Positions 8,388 through 18,768 of a DNA stretch of 64,000 bases are shown here, one piece after another. Source of the DNA: Rhodovastum sp963709085 (GTDB lineage: Bacteria; Pseudomonadota; Alphaproteobacteria; Acetobacterales; Acetobacteraceae); contig CAVPVB010000023.1 in the NCBI GenBank assembly GCA_963709085.1, forward strand, positions 4,035 to 68,034. The letters are read 5' to 3'. The notes under the pieces were generated by a model. That model ran no database searches. It was not told the origin of the DNA and was given only the letters and a program-made list of their open reading frames with translations. The first letter of the stretch is position 1. Every line of letters starts with the position of its first letter. The position numbers were made by a program, and so were the translations under genes.

Positions 8388-9991
8388 TTTGACAAAATCA
8401 CATTCCCCGCAGGCATCGGCGCAGCGGAAAGTGGGGAGCGAGTTGGCGGCCTTTGGAACTCGCCTCACATTGCCGATTGACAGGGGAATCCCATGTCGAA
8501 TCAATGGGTCTCCACAGACATTCTGAGGCTTGGGGGCGAGGTGAGGCAGTCAGTTCGTCGGGTGACGGTATGTACATGGTGATGATCTGGAACGGCATCC
8601 CTGGTCGATGGGATTGCGGACGCGTTTGCGGCCATGATCGACCGGTACGGCCCGTTCTTTCGCACCCGTGGACGCGACAACGCGCCGGTGGCCGGGCGGT
8701 ACCTGAACGGGCTGGCGCAAGCAGCGGAGGCCACGTTCGCGGCGATGGCCGCCGTGGTTGAGCAGGGCTGTGCGCAGCAGCTCCAGCATTTCATCAGCAA
8801 CTCGCCGTGGCGGCACGAGCCGGTGGTGGCGCAGATCGGTCAGGATGCCGACCGCCTGCTCGGCGGCAAGCCGACCAGTTGCCTTATCATAGACGAGAGC
8901 AGCTTCGCCAAACAGGGAGACCGCTCGGTTGGTGTCGCTCGCCAATGGTCGGGACGGCTGGGCAAGGTCGACAACTGCCAGGTGGCGGTGTTCGCTGTGC
9001 TCACCGACGGCGAGCGGCACGCATTGGTCGACGAGCGGCTTTACCTGCCGAAGCGCTGGATCGACGATCCGGTACGCTGCGATCAGGCCAGCGTGCCGGC
9101 AGAAGCGCGCAAGCTGACATCGAAAAGCGAGCATGCGCTTGCGATCATACGCGATGCGCGTAAGCGCGGCATGCGGTTCGGGTGGGTAGGCGTCGATGCC
9201 GGCTACGGCAAGGAGCCCTGGTTTCTCCGGGCGCTGGATGACGACAAGGAAGTCTTCGCAGCCGACGTCCATTCCACCCAGCGGGTCTGGACCAGGCCTC
9301 CCGGATTGCGCGTGCCCAGGCCGAAGTCGCGCTGCGGGCGTTTGCCAACAAAGCGACGGGCAACAACCAAGCCTGTCACGGTGGAGCGTCTGGCCAGGAA
9401 GTTTCGGCCACACGACTGGAAGCGTTGCGTCCTGCGCGACAGCACGCGCGGACCGTTGCGGGTCGATATCGCGCACCGACGGGTCTGGGTGTGGGACGGC
9501 AAGGAACACGTCGCGCGCTGTTGGCACCTGATCGTCCGGCGCGAGGTGGCATCGCGCAAGACCATCAAATACACCCTGTCCAATGCTCCGGCCGAGGCGC
9601 CCCTGCTGCGTCTCGCGCAGATGCAGGGGCAGCGCTATTGGGTCGAGCGGGCTTTCGAAGATGCCAAGGGGGAGTGCGGTCTCGCCGATTACCAGGTGCT
9701 GGGCTGGAGGGCGTGGCACCACCACGTCACCATGGTGATGCTGGCAATGTTGTTCATCGCCGAGCAGCGCGCTGCTCATCAGCCTGGCCTGGAACTGCTG
9801 TCGCCTCGCGACATCGTTGAGATGCTGAAAGAGAGCCTGCCGCGCAAGCCCGAAGGCAAGGAGGCTCTGGTCGCCCGCATCAACCAGCGCCATCAACGTC
9901 GGCGTAGCGCCATCGCGTCTCGCTTCCGCGGGCAGCAGACTGCCGCACCTACGTGACCAGCGGGGATGCCGGCGAATGTGACTTTGTCAAA
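8388..9991 (+). mobile_element. IS701-family insertion sequence, complete
   Basis: Terminal inverted repeats are TTTGACAAAATCACATTC at 8388 and, inverted with one difference, GAATGTGACTTTGTCAAA ending at 9991. The four bases CTAG flank it on both sides (8384-8387 and 9992-9995); this is the 4-bp target duplication known for IS701 elements. Length is 1604 bp and the transposase frame is intact, so the element may be active and is probably a recent arrival. Confidence 0.9.
8634..9956 (+). CDS. IS701-family DDE transposase
   Basis: A 440-residue intact transposase. The first catalytic Asp is in CLIIDESSFAKQG, the second in GWVGVDAGYGKEPW, and the Glu in YWVERAFEDAKGECGL near residue 345, the usual IS701 signature. 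The ATG at 8634 (MIDRYGPFF) is the first in the best-conserved frame; the coding frame could extend a few residues upstream. It is one of the few long genes in the left half without frameshifts, which fits recent insertion. Confidence 0.9.
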   Translation: MIDRYGPFFRTRGRDNAPVAGRYLNGLAQAAEATFAAMAAVVEQGCAQQLQHFISNSPWRHEPVVAQIGQDADRLLGGKPTSCLIIDESSFAKQGDRSVGVARQWSGRLGKVDNCQVAVFAVLTDGERHALVDERLYLPKRWIDDPVRCDQASVPAEARKLTSKSEHALAIIRDARKRGMRFGWVGVDAGYGKEPWFLRALDDDKEVFAADVHSTQRVWTRPPGLRVPRPKSRCGRLPTKRRATTKPVTVERLARKFRPHDWKRCVLRDSTRGPLRVDIAHRRVWVWDGKEHVARCWHLIVRREVASRKTIKYTLSNAPAEAPLLRLAQMQGQRYWVERAFEDAKGECGLADYQVLGWRAWHHHVTMVMLAMLFIAEQRAAHQPGLELLSPRDIVEMLKESLPRKPEGKEALVARINQRHQRRRSAIASRFRGQQTAAPT

Positions 9992-10048
9992 CTAGGCCGG
10001 GGAACATTACACCACTCCCCGGCTTGATCACGCTGTCTCCGCGCTGCG

Positions 10049-11543
10049 TCAGGCGAAGGTTGGGAACCGCTCGTCGGTGAACGAGGTGCGGCCACAGGCG
10101 GGACCAGTTCGACGCGAACTGGAAGACGTCGAGATCGGTGAAGGTCTGGCCGATCGCCTGTATGCCCGAGGGCATCCGGTCCTCGACCACGCCGAGCGGC
10201 ACGTCCACGATCGGGTAGCGGTTGAGGAGGTTCCACGGCCACGTCAGCGCGAACCCGAACCCCGTGCCCGCCCACACGTCCACCCCGTTCTCCTTGCTCT
10301 TGAACATGTCGGCTTTGACGAGAGGCGTCGCCATGGTCGGCATGAGCAGGACGCGGTAGCCTTTCCCGAAGACGCGCTGCTGGACCTGTCGGTGCAACTG
10401 TTCCAGCAACGTTTCGGCTTCCTCGGCCTGACGCGGTCCGACGGGTCCGACCAGGTCGAGCACCTCGGCCATATAGGGCGAGAGCAGATCGCGATTGGCA
10501 TTCGAGATCTCGACAAGGTGCCGATTGACGTTGAGAAAAGTCCGCGCATGAACACGAACTTCTGCTCCTTCGAGAAGCCGCAGTCGACCTCGTCGACGAT
10601 GCAACCGGCGCCGCGCAGCACCTCGATGCCTTTCTGCATAGCCTCCTTCACGGACGGGATGACGGTGGCAATGGCGCGCCCCAGTCGACAGCGATTCGCC
10701 ACCCCGAGAGGTCCGGGTATTGGGTGGGATAGTCGAGCCGAGGCCGGATCGCGGCCATGATCTTGTCGGAGGGGCCGACGATCGCGTTCTGGAAATGGAC
10801 GAGGTCGTCCCAGCGTCTCGCGAGCGGGCCCGAGGTCGAATAGGGGACTTCCCCGCCCGCGACCCGCCCGAACGTCGGTCTGAAGCCGTAGACGCCGTTT
10901 TGCGAAGCGGGAATGCGGATCGAGCCGCCCATGTCCGACCCCATGGCGAGCGTTGCGAAGCCCGCGGCGAGCGCCGCCCCCGATCCCGCGGACGACCCGC
11001 CCGGGGAGTACTCGAGGTTCCACGGATTGTGGGTCGTTCCCCATGCGCGGGTCGAGGCGCCGAGAAAAGGTAGAACTCCGGCACCGTCGTCTGGAAGGGC
11101 ATGACCGCGCCGGCCGCCTCGAGCAAGTCGATGACGGCTGCGTTTTCCGTCGCCCGCGGTGCGTCCTTGAAGACGAGCGAGCCCTGCGTAATCCGCCAGC
11201 CCGGCCGGGCGAATTCGTCCTTGATGGCGACGGTGATCCCTTCGAGCGGCCTCGCGTCGCCGCGCAGGTAGCGATCCTCGGACTCCCGGGCCGCCTTCCG
11301 CGCCTCGTCGAAGTGCTCGTCGGTGATGCAGTTGACCTTGGGATTGAGCGTCTCGATCCGCTTGATCTGCGCCTTCAGGAGATCGACCGGCGAAACCTTG
11401 CCGGCCTTGAACAGGGCGACGAGGTCGTCGACCGAGGCGTAGCTGAGCGGGTCGTCGGGTTCGGCCGCCGCGGCCGGGCCAACGAGCCCCGACGCCACGA
11501 ACGCCGTCCCCGCGCCTTTGATGAGCGTTCTTCGATCAATCAT
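10049..11543 (-). CDS. Tat-exported amidase (amidase signature family), frameshifted
   Basis: Hydrolyses amide bonds with a Ser-cisSer-Lys triad. The N-terminus MIDRRTLIKGAGTAFVASG is a twin-arginine signal followed by an AAA-type cleavage region, so the enzyme acts in the periplasm. The lysine lies in GITVAIKDEFARPG near residue 108. The signature (YSPGGSSAGSGAALAAGF, then GSDMGGSIRIPASQNG) appears in a shifted frame. Breaks lie near 11060, 10680, 10535 and 10075. Correcting the last gives the natural end FTDERFPTFA at 10049. A strong AAGGAGG precedes the ATG by five bases. The gene follows the porin closely and is last in the minus-strand cluster, beside the IS701 element. Confidence 0.8.
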
Positions 11544-11589
11544 GTGTGCCTCCTTGCGTGTGGTGAACCCATCCTGATGCTCTCCTTTA

Positions 11590-12853
11590 TCAGAAGACGA
11601 GAACGTCCCCTCACACCCAGAAACAGTGTGGTCGGCTTTCCGGGCGTTCCCGGCCAGATTACCTGCACGTCCGGCCCCATCCGGACATGAGGGAAGACGG
11701 CGGCATCGTAATAAGCCTCGACAAGCTGCTCATTTTTCAGTCCGCCGCCGAGAGCCACGAGGGTGTTCCGAAGTTGGCTGCTGAACAGGTAGTCGACCCA
11801 CGCGACGCCCCAGCGATCGTCCGGACGGCCGGGAGTCGAGCCTCCCACGCCGAAGATAATGGTATTTCCGATCGGATTGGGATTCGCATCCGAGCCGGAG
11901 ATCTGACCGAAGAGGCCCCAGCCGCGCCCTGGATTGTTGGGGTCCTGCCACAGGAACTGCTGAAAAGAATATGATCCGAAATAATATCCCTGCTTCGTCA
12001 CGGCAGCCTGGCTGCCAGTCGGCAACAAAAGCTGTGGCACATAATCGAAATTAAATCCGGACGCGGTGCTGTAGGCGCCACGGAGGGTATGGTAGCCGGC
12101 GACCCCGAACAGGGTGACCGGGACCATGACCGACAGGCTCGTCGTTGTGCCCTGCGAGAAGGGATGCTCGATCACGTCGAGATCCTCAGCATTCCGGGGA
12201 TCGTAGACCATCAGCGTGAACGTCGCCGGGGCCGTCTTGACCGACGCAATTCCGCCGGCGATGTAGGGAGGTGTCACGCCGCTCACTGGCGCGGCCAGGC
12301 CGATGTTCCAGAAGGTCGCTTCGCCGCCGCCTCCCAACAGCGGCGTACGGGCGGCGACATCCAGCATGTTGAACTTGCCCACGGAGATCGTGACGGCGTC
12401 GCCGAGCTTCTGCGCGACGACCAGCGAAAGATCGGTCGTCGTGCCGCCGAATGTAGGGAAAGCGAGTGCCGTGTTGACCGGTAATATGGCGCCGTCGCTC
12501 CGGTCATTGGCACTCTGGCCGAACGCTTGTTCAAGATGGACTGACACGCTGAGACCCGGCCAAAGTCCGAGCTTGGCTCCGTCGAGACCGAGCAGGACAT
12601 CTGTCTTCCCCCCGAACGGGATGCCACTGCTGCCGCGCCCGGCGGCCATCCCCTGGCCAAAGCCGGTGACGCCCCCACCCAGGCTGACCCCAAGAGGTGC
12701 CAAAGACTGTTGCAGGTTGACGACTGGCTGCGCCCAGTCGTCCGCCGCAGCTGGCGAAGCCCATATGGTCGTGATCATGAGCGCTGCGGTCAGCCACCTC
12801 ACCGCGCCTGTCTGCGTTCGGGACGCGAGCCTGAGGCACCCGACACTGGTCAT
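11590..12853 (-). CDS. OprB-type carbohydrate-selective porin
   Basis: An outer-membrane porin with a signal peptide (MTSVGCLRLASRTQTGAVRW onward to SPAAADDW). The middle shows typical OprB strands (LEQAFGQSANDRSDGAILPV, VGKFNMLDVAARTPLLGGGG) and a C-terminal AYYDAAVFPHVRMGPDVQVI. The ATG at 12853 is chosen because GAGGG lies eight bases upstream; an ATG two codons earlier is too close. As sequenced the frame runs to 11540, but removing one G from the GGGG run near 11615 ends the protein in RDVLVF at 11590, with the terminal Phe expected of a beta-barrel. The porin probably admits the substrate of the neighbouring hydrolases. Confidence 0.8.
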
Positions 12854-13150
12854 GATCATTCCCTCACCCGGATAAGTTACCCGGGTCGGGAGCGACAATT
12901 TTATCATTCCGACCCCGAACCACCGTATCCTCGGCGCCAAGCAGGTCGCGTTGGTTGCCGTCTCGGCTGCCCTCAAGGCCGTGGCCGCCGTGCCGCGGTT
13001 CACCATCTTGGTGATCCCGTCGGGCACGTTGTTGACTGCAGCCAAGTGACGCGACGCCTGCGCGTCACGATGGTGGCGCTGGAGCACTGAAGTCGGCGCT
13101 GCGACGTGCCACGCTTCGTCCGCCTGTTCCGGTCGCGGGTTCGCCGGAGT

Positions 13151-13532
13151 TCACCTGGACACGATTTTCCACTCCCCTTCCGGCATCCTGCACCAGTTCA
13201 GGTCGTAGGATCGCGAGCCTGGGCGCGACTTGACCGGGAAGGTATAGCGCAGCTGGTGGCATGGTCGCCCGTCGAGGCTGGCTTGAACCAAGCACCTCGA
13301 TCGTCCCGCGCCGATGTGTCTCACCATTGAACCACTGCAGCTTCGTGCCGGCGGGCACGACTTTTCCGCTGATCAGGCCGCCCGCAACCTCTTCAATCAC
13401 GGCGAGATCACTCTCGGAGAGGATGAAATCCCTGTCCGGGAACGGGTTGATCTGAGCCGACGCCGCGCCTGCCGACAAAGCGAGCGCCGCGCAGGCAAGC
13501 CACGCAGAACGGCGAAGTGGACCCGGACGCAT
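13151..13532 (-). CDS. Secreted surface-antigen-like protein, one frameshift
   Basis: A signal peptide (SAWLACAALALSAGAASAQ) precedes a short domain of the RT0821/Lpp0805 surface-protein type: ILSESDLAVIEEVAGGLI, then LQWFNGETHRRGTIEVL. After a frameshift near 13275 the expected ending appears in the next frame: DGRPCHQLRYTFPVKSR, SYDLNWCRMPEGEWKIVSR and a stop at 13151-13153. The paired cysteines and the aromatic Trp are typical. The reconstructed protein is about 127 residues. Function is unknown; such proteins lie in the envelope. Confidence 0.6.
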
Positions 13533-13651
13533 GTATCATTCCTTTGACTATATGCAACAAGACGGCTGGTGTGCCCGATTTGGTCTCGTCAATCGGCATA
13601 GGGATCGCGTGCTCCGGGCCGCTTCTCGCCGGGACTGCTCATTCCACATGC

Positions 13652-14696
13652 TCACGACAGGACGGCGCTGTAGATCGCCTGGTGTGCCAGATGCGAGCCG
13701 AACTCGGCAGCCACGGCCGCGGGGAAGCGGAGCGGCTCCTCGCCGACCGAGATCGAGAACAGGACGTCTCCGTCGAGCGGCGTATGGAACGGCCAAATCA
13801 CCTGCGCCATCGACGTATGGATCTGCCGACCGAACTGGCGGAGGTCGGCTGGCGCGATCCGCTTGTCGACAATGACGGCGGTGATGGTGGTGTGGCCGCC
13901 CGTCGAATTCTGAACCAGGCCGACTTCCTCGGGATGGTGTTCGATGATATATTCTAACGAGCGACGCTCGCCGGTCTGCCTGTCCATGAAGCCCCGCAGA
14001 AGCCGACCATCGTCCGCGAAGATCGCGCCCAACGGATTGGCGACCGTGAAAACGCCGATGGAAGCGTCGCCGAGCTTGCCAACCGCGCAGCCCTGGCCGC
14101 CTGGCTCCGGGGCAAACCGCTTGGAACCACCCAGCTCGACCGACTGAGGCCGAACATCCGGCGCCACGCGCCCCGACGGGATACCGCCCGGGTGCAGCGG
14201 CCCGGAACGCGGCCGCGCCAAGACGCTTGTCGGGATAGACCACGGTGTCGCGCCGAAGGAAGTCATAGATGATCGCGCCGGACACGCAGGCGATGTCCCT
14301 GACGCCGGTCTTCCTGCGCTGGCGGAGGATCTCGCTCGCCACGCCGGACCCGACTTCCAGGCCGTACAGCGAGCCACCGGAGAGGAAGAGTGCGTCGATG
14401 TACGGATAGCCGCCGAACAATCCGGGGGAGCCGCCCCGCGCGTCGACCTCGCACAACGCCCCCGCGGGGAAGTGGAACACCGAACAGCCAGTTGGACCCT
14501 CACGGTATTCCGCCGTCCCGATGCGGACACCGGGAAGGTCGAACGAGACGCCGTCCTCGACGATCACAGGTGTCAGATCGTCCTGCGGCAACGTCGCCTG
14601 TGCTTCGGACTGTGCCCTGGCAGGTCCAGAGACTTGCAGCACCGCTGCAATCGATGCTGCGGCTGTTCCGGTGACAGCGGTCCTCCTGGTAATCAT
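13652..14696 (-). CDS. P1-family peptidase (DmpA/aminopeptidase type), Tat-exported, frameshifted
   Basis: The start MITRRTAVTGTAAASIAAV is a twin-arginine signal. It continues into the P1-peptidase fold: VRIGTAEYREGPTGCSVFHF, then ALFLSGGSLYGLEVGSGV. The frame changes near 14200. The second half (GKLGDASIGVFTVANPLGAI, then NSTGGHTTITAVIVDKRIAP) ends at 13652. In this N-terminal nucleophile family the chain cleaves itself and the new N-terminal residue is catalytic; the TTITAVIVD strand lies in the beta subunit. Such enzymes cleave N-terminal D- or beta-amino acids from amides and peptides, which suits the amidase and amidohydrolases nearby. Confidence 0.8.
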
Positions 14697-14779
14697 GGGA
14701 ACCTCTATGCGTTGAGAGACCGCCCTGCCAAGGCAGTCCACATGACTTTGTAGTACGGCAGGGATACCAGCTGGCTGCG

Positions 14780-15049
14780 TTAGCGCCCGGACTTCCGGCC
14801 GGCGGCGTAGCCTTGCTGGTAGGCTTGCTGCTCGTCCTTCTTCACCTGATCGACGATCAGGCCCGTGGCCAAACCGGCGCCGGCACCGAGGACGGCTCCC
14901 ATCCCGGCGTTGCCGGCAATTCCGCCAATGACGGCGCCGATTGCGGCGCCCCCGGCCGTTCCGGTCAGCGCCCGCTGCTGGGTCGGGGACAGGTCGGCGC
15001 AGCCTGCCAAAAGGAGCGCCGTCAGTCCAACCGCATGGATGGCTCGCAT
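14780..15049 (-). CDS. Glycine-zipper lipoprotein
   Basis: An 89-residue protein. The signal ends in a lipobox LLLAGC with the modified Cys near residue 17. It is followed by a glycine-zipper stretch (GAVIGGIAGNAGMGAVLGAG) that can form a membrane-associated hairpin, then a charged tail DQVKKDEQQAYQQGYAAGR. This is the common small outer-membrane lipoprotein type of Proteobacteria. The frame is clean. It starts ten bases after the end of the preceding Rap1a-like gene, so the two are probably co-transcribed. Confidence 0.8.
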   Translation of the reverse strand: MRAIHAVGLTALLLAGCADLSPTQQRALTGTAGGAAIGAVIGGIAGNAGMGAVLGAGAGLATGLIVDQVKKDEQQAYQQGYAAGRKSGR

Positions 15050-15059
15050 GGCCTTGCTC

Positions 15060-15455
15060 CTACTTCTTCGCCGGGCACGGGTATTGGGTCATCAGGAACT
15101 TCGCCATGCCGTCAGCCGGCGGCAGCGACGCCGTGCCCGGCGCGTCCTTGCCCCACGCGACGAAGGCGGCGACCGCTTCGGTGCGGGTCGGCTCTGGCGT
15201 CGGCAGGCAAAACATCCTGGTCGCGCGCGGCGCGGACTGGATCTCGGCCAGCACCGCATAAACGCCGAGGCCGAAGCCGGCGCAGAGGTTGAGCGCCGCG
15301 GTGCCTTGCGGACCGGCAGGATCGGCGGCGCACAGGGCGACCAGATCGGCCGTGCTGCGCAACGCGAACTGGTCCTCGGTCACCGCTCCAGCCTGGCTGC
15401 CGCCAAGCCACAGCGCCGCGACAGAAGCGGCGCTACTCAACAGAATCCGTCGCAT
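15060..15455 (-). CDS. Rap1a/Tai-like secreted protein
   Basis: The ATG at 15455 has AAGGAG seven bases upstream and gives a signal peptide (MRRILLSSAASVAALWLGG) cut near QAGA. The mature domain, ending CPAKK, has the Rap1a pattern: a Cys-containing helix (DLVALCAADPAG), a second helix with LCAGFGLGVYAVL, and a C-terminal Cys. Rap1a-type proteins include type VI effector immunity proteins, but many members are secreted proteins of unknown role. No effector is seen here, so immunity is not supported. Confidence 0.65.
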   Translation of the reverse strand: MRRILLSSAASVAALWLGGSQAGAVTEDQFALRSTADLVALCAADPAGPQGTAALNLCAGFGLGVYAVLAEIQSAPRATRMFCLPTPEPTRTEAVAAFVAWGKDAPGTASLPPADGMAKFLMTQYPCPAKK

Positions 15456-15631
15456 GCGGTTCTCCTTTGTCATCTACGAAAAACGAAACGTCTTCCGATA
15501 ACCTGACCAATCCCCGGATGATCGTTCGGCAGCACGGTGCAGCATCATTTGCGCTCCTGGTTGACCGCCCTATTGCATGCACCCGCGTACCGCTCCCGGG
15601 GGATGGGTTCGTCTGGCGCTCTGCGTGACGC

Positions 15632-17456
15632 CTATCCGTGTCTGACTTGTCCGTTCATCACGGTCATCACCACCTTGGTCTTGTGGATCTCGTGCGGCGG
15701 AATCTCGAACAGGTTGCGTTCCAGCACGACCAGGTCGGCGAGTTTGCCGACCTCGATGGAGCCGATCTCGCGGTCCATGCCGAGTTGCCAGGCCGGCCCC
15801 ATCGTGGCGGCCTTCAAGGCAGCGTCCAGTCCGATCGACTTCGTCGAACGGGCGGCAATTGCGGGCCTTCGCGGCTTGTCGAGTTCCCGCCGCGTCGTCG
15901 CGATCTCGATCGCATCCAGCGGGCGGTAGGTGCTGTAGTAGCGCGGCCGCCGGCCAGTCCGTGCCGAACGACACGACGCGCGCCATGGCGAGGACCGACC
16001 GATGCGATAGAGATCTGGCGCGCGGGCGGCGACCCAGCGCGCGCAGGGAAACTTCCTGCCAGGACGGTTCGGGCGCGGCCCATTGCCCTGAGAACTGGGC
16101 CGACGACGCCGAGCCTGGCGAAGCGCGGCAGGTCCGCCGGGTCAACGAGATACAGGTGGGCTATGGCGTGCCGGCGGTCGCGCGGCGGGTTGGCCTTGAT
16201 CGCCGCTTCGAAGGCATCCAGCGACAGGCGCGTTGCCCGGTCGCCGTAGGAATGGATGTGGATGTCGAGGCCGGCGCGGTCGGCGCGCCGGACGATGTCG
16301 GCGAACAGGTCGGGCGGCAGCAGCGTGTCGCCGCGCGTGTCGGGTGCGTCGGCGTAGGGGGCGAGGAACGCCGCCGGTCCGCTGCGCGTCGCCGCCGTCG
16401 ATGTTCAGCTTCAGCACGGAGGCGCTGCACCAGTTCGGAATGGAACTCCCGCCGCAGCGCCATGATCACCGGCACCGGATCAATGTCCGGCTTGTTGTGG
16501 TAGGTACGAGCCGACCACCCGGAACGGCAGCTTTCCTTCCCGCTCCAGCCGCGCGTAGATGCCGAAGCCTTCAGCTTCCGGCAGCATCACATGCCGGCAT
16601 CGAAGAGCGCGGTGATGCCAGCGGCGGAGGCGGCGGGCAGCCAGTCCTCCAGGCCCTTGGCCACGAATTCCGGACTGAATGGCTCGATGGCGTTGTTCAC
16701 CATGAACATCGCCGGCGGCTCCACGAGATAGCCAGTCGGCTCGCCGCTCGTTGGATCGCGTTCGAAGTAGCTGAAGCCGGGCAGCGGGTCCTTGGTATTT
16801 TTGGTGATGCCGGCAAGCGCGAGCGCCTGCGAGTTGACCCACGCGCTATGGCCGTCGATGGCGATCAGGATGACGGGAACGTCCGGCCAGATGGCATCCA
16901 GGTCCTCCTTGCGCGGGACCGGTCGGGGGAAAGGCGCCGTAGCGCCAGCCGAAACCGCGGACGAGGTTCGGGTTGCCGACTTTGGCGCGATAGGCCCTGA
17001 GCGCGTCGAGAAGCTCGTCGCGCGTGTTGAACTGGAGTTCGCGCCGCGCGCCAGGGTGGCGCCGCCGAGCGGGTGGATGTGCCCCTCGACGAAGCCCGGC
17101 AGCAGCATCTTCCCTGCGAGATCCACCACGCGCGTTTGCGGCCCGATGAAGGATTGCACGCCTGCGTCGTCGCCAACGAAGGCGATGCGCTTGCCCTTCA
17201 CCGCCACGGCACGCGCCCAGGGATTGCTGACGCCCACGGTGTAGACCGGGCCGTTTCTGAAAACGATGTCGGCGCCATCATCCATGGCGGCGACTGCCTC
17301 GGCGATGAAGGATGGCGCTGCGGTGACGGCCGCGACGGCGGAGGCAGTAAAAAGCGCGCCCCGAAGCGCCTGACGCCGCGTCAGACCGTTTGCGCCCTGC
17401 GGTGTGGCGCCGGCGATGAAGTCTCGGTATTGCGCCCAGTGACATCCGATGCACAT
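15632..17456 (-). CDS. YtcJ-like amidohydrolase 1, Tat-type leader, many frameshifts
   Basis: A metal-dependent hydrolase of the amidohydrolase superfamily, about 605 residues when reconstructed. It starts MCIGCHWAQYRDF, then has a twin-arginine signal (GLTRRQALRGALFTASAVAA) and the metal-binding HxH in LLPGFVEGHIHPLGG. The C-terminus (GSIEVGKLADLVVLERNLFE, then VVMTVMNGQVRHG) is typical. At least six frameshifts lie between 15820 and 17050, so as sequenced it is broken. GGAGG precedes the ATG by six bases. It is a paralogue of the gene at 18293-21717; the two share 40 identical bases over the leader start. Substrate is unknown; the family hydrolyses exocyclic or cyclic amides. Confidence 0.8.
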
Positions 17457-17895
17457 TGGAACCTCCGACCATCCTCTCGATCACCTCGCTCGTCCAGTCG
17501 GACCAGGCTTGTCCGGCTGTGCGGGGAACGGCGACCACCTCACTCCATGGTGTAAACGCGCCCGTCGCGGAAGGCGGTGACGTTATCCGGATCCGGCGCG
17601 GCAAGAGACGGCACTGGAACGGATGCGGGGGCGCCCGCAGCGATTCCTGTCTCCACGAAACCGCAGCGTGTCATTGTGAATGCAGGGCTGGACCGCGCTG
17701 TCAAAGCGCCCCACATTCGTACGAAGTTGGTTCGGCATACGAGGCACCTGCGGTTCTCCGCCAAAAATTCCAGCCAACGCAAGAAAGTTTAAGCCCGAGG
17801 AGTTGGCCATTCGTTACGCTTTCGGGCTCTGAGATCGCAACGAGCGGCGATGTGGCGGAACTCATTGCGTTAAGGGTTCTTTTGCAGGATACGGA
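17457..17895. other. Gap with a possible amidohydrolase remnant
   Basis: No intact gene is seen between the amidohydrolase and the SMR gene. On the minus strand 17540-17650 reads DNVTAFRDGRVYTME just before a stop, resembling the start of an amidohydrolase (compare FRNGPVYTV in the neighbour). It may be a scrap of a third paralogue. The AraC or other promoter elements for the downstream gene could also lie here, but none is recognisable. Confidence 0.3.
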
Positions 17896-18225
17896 CTAAT
17901 GTGCAGTTGCGTTCGAGAACGCGTTGAGGATGCCGACCCCCGCGACGATGAGGGCAAGCCCGATCACTGCCGCTGTGTCCAGGACCTGGCCGAACCACAG
18001 CCAACCGATTGCCGTTATGAACACGATCCCGATGCCGGACCACAGTGCATACGCAATACCGACGGGGACGCTGCTCAGCGTCAGCGACAGAAAATAGAAC
18101 GCCACGACGTAGCCCAAGACCACGATCCCCGATGGAAGCAGCACAGTAAACCCCTGCGATGCCTTCAACGCCGACGTGCCGACCACCTCCGCCACGATCG
18201 CAATCAGCAGATAGGCCCACCTCAT
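17896..18225 (-). CDS. Small multidrug resistance (SMR) efflux protein, EmrE/QacC-like
   Basis: A 109-residue inner-membrane protein with four hydrophobic helices. The essential glutamate lies in helix 1 (LLIAIVAEVVGTSALKASQG, residue 13). Helix 3 has GIAYALWSGIGIVFITAIGW, the drug/proton antiporter signature. The protein works as a dimer that exports cationic compounds in exchange for protons. The frame is clean. It lies between the two amidohydrolase genes on the same strand and may export a product or toxic intermediate of that pathway; this role is an inference. Confidence 0.9.
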   Translation of the reverse strand: MRWAYLLIAIVAEVVGTSALKASQGFTVLLPSGIVVLGYVVAFYFLSLTLSSVPVGIAYALWSGIGIVFITAIGWLWFGQVLDTAAVIGLALIVAGVGILNAFSNATAH

Positions 18226-18768
18226 CAGGATTTCCTTGTTGCATGCGTTCGGCGACGAGGTCGCCGCCCAACCTTCCCTGAATCCAACGCCGCTACCCGT
18301 GCCTCACCTGCCCGTTCATGACGGTCATTAGCACTTTCGTGTTGTGGATTTCATGCGGCGGCACCTCGAACAGGTTCCGCTCCAGCACGATCAGGTCCGC
18401 GAGCTTCCCCACCTCGATGGAGCCGACCTGCCGGTCAAGCCCGAGATGCCAGGCGGCTCCCATCGTCGCCGCGCGGAGAGCCGCCTCCAGCGGGATGACC
18501 TCGTCGGCCGGCCCCACCGGCACCTGTCCGGGCTGGCCCAGTTCGCGCCGCGTCATGGCAACCTCGATGGCATCCAGCGGGCGGAAGGTGCTGTAGTAGT
18601 TGGCGGCGGGCCAATCGGCACCGAGCGCGACGTTGCCGCCGTGCCGGAGGACGGAGTTTACCCGGTAGATGCTGTTCGCCCGATACATCCCGAGGCGCGC
18701 GCAGGTGATGGACGTCCAGGCTACATCCGGCACCGGAACGTGTCAATGACTTTGAGACACCCGGTAGC

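Noticed and set aside
8550..9896. A 448-residue open frame on the minus strand
   Set aside because: It is antisense to the intact IS701 transposase and shows no family motif.
15060..15455. Type VI immunity gene
   Set aside because: The Rap1a-like fold alone does not show immunity; no effector or type VI gene is nearby.
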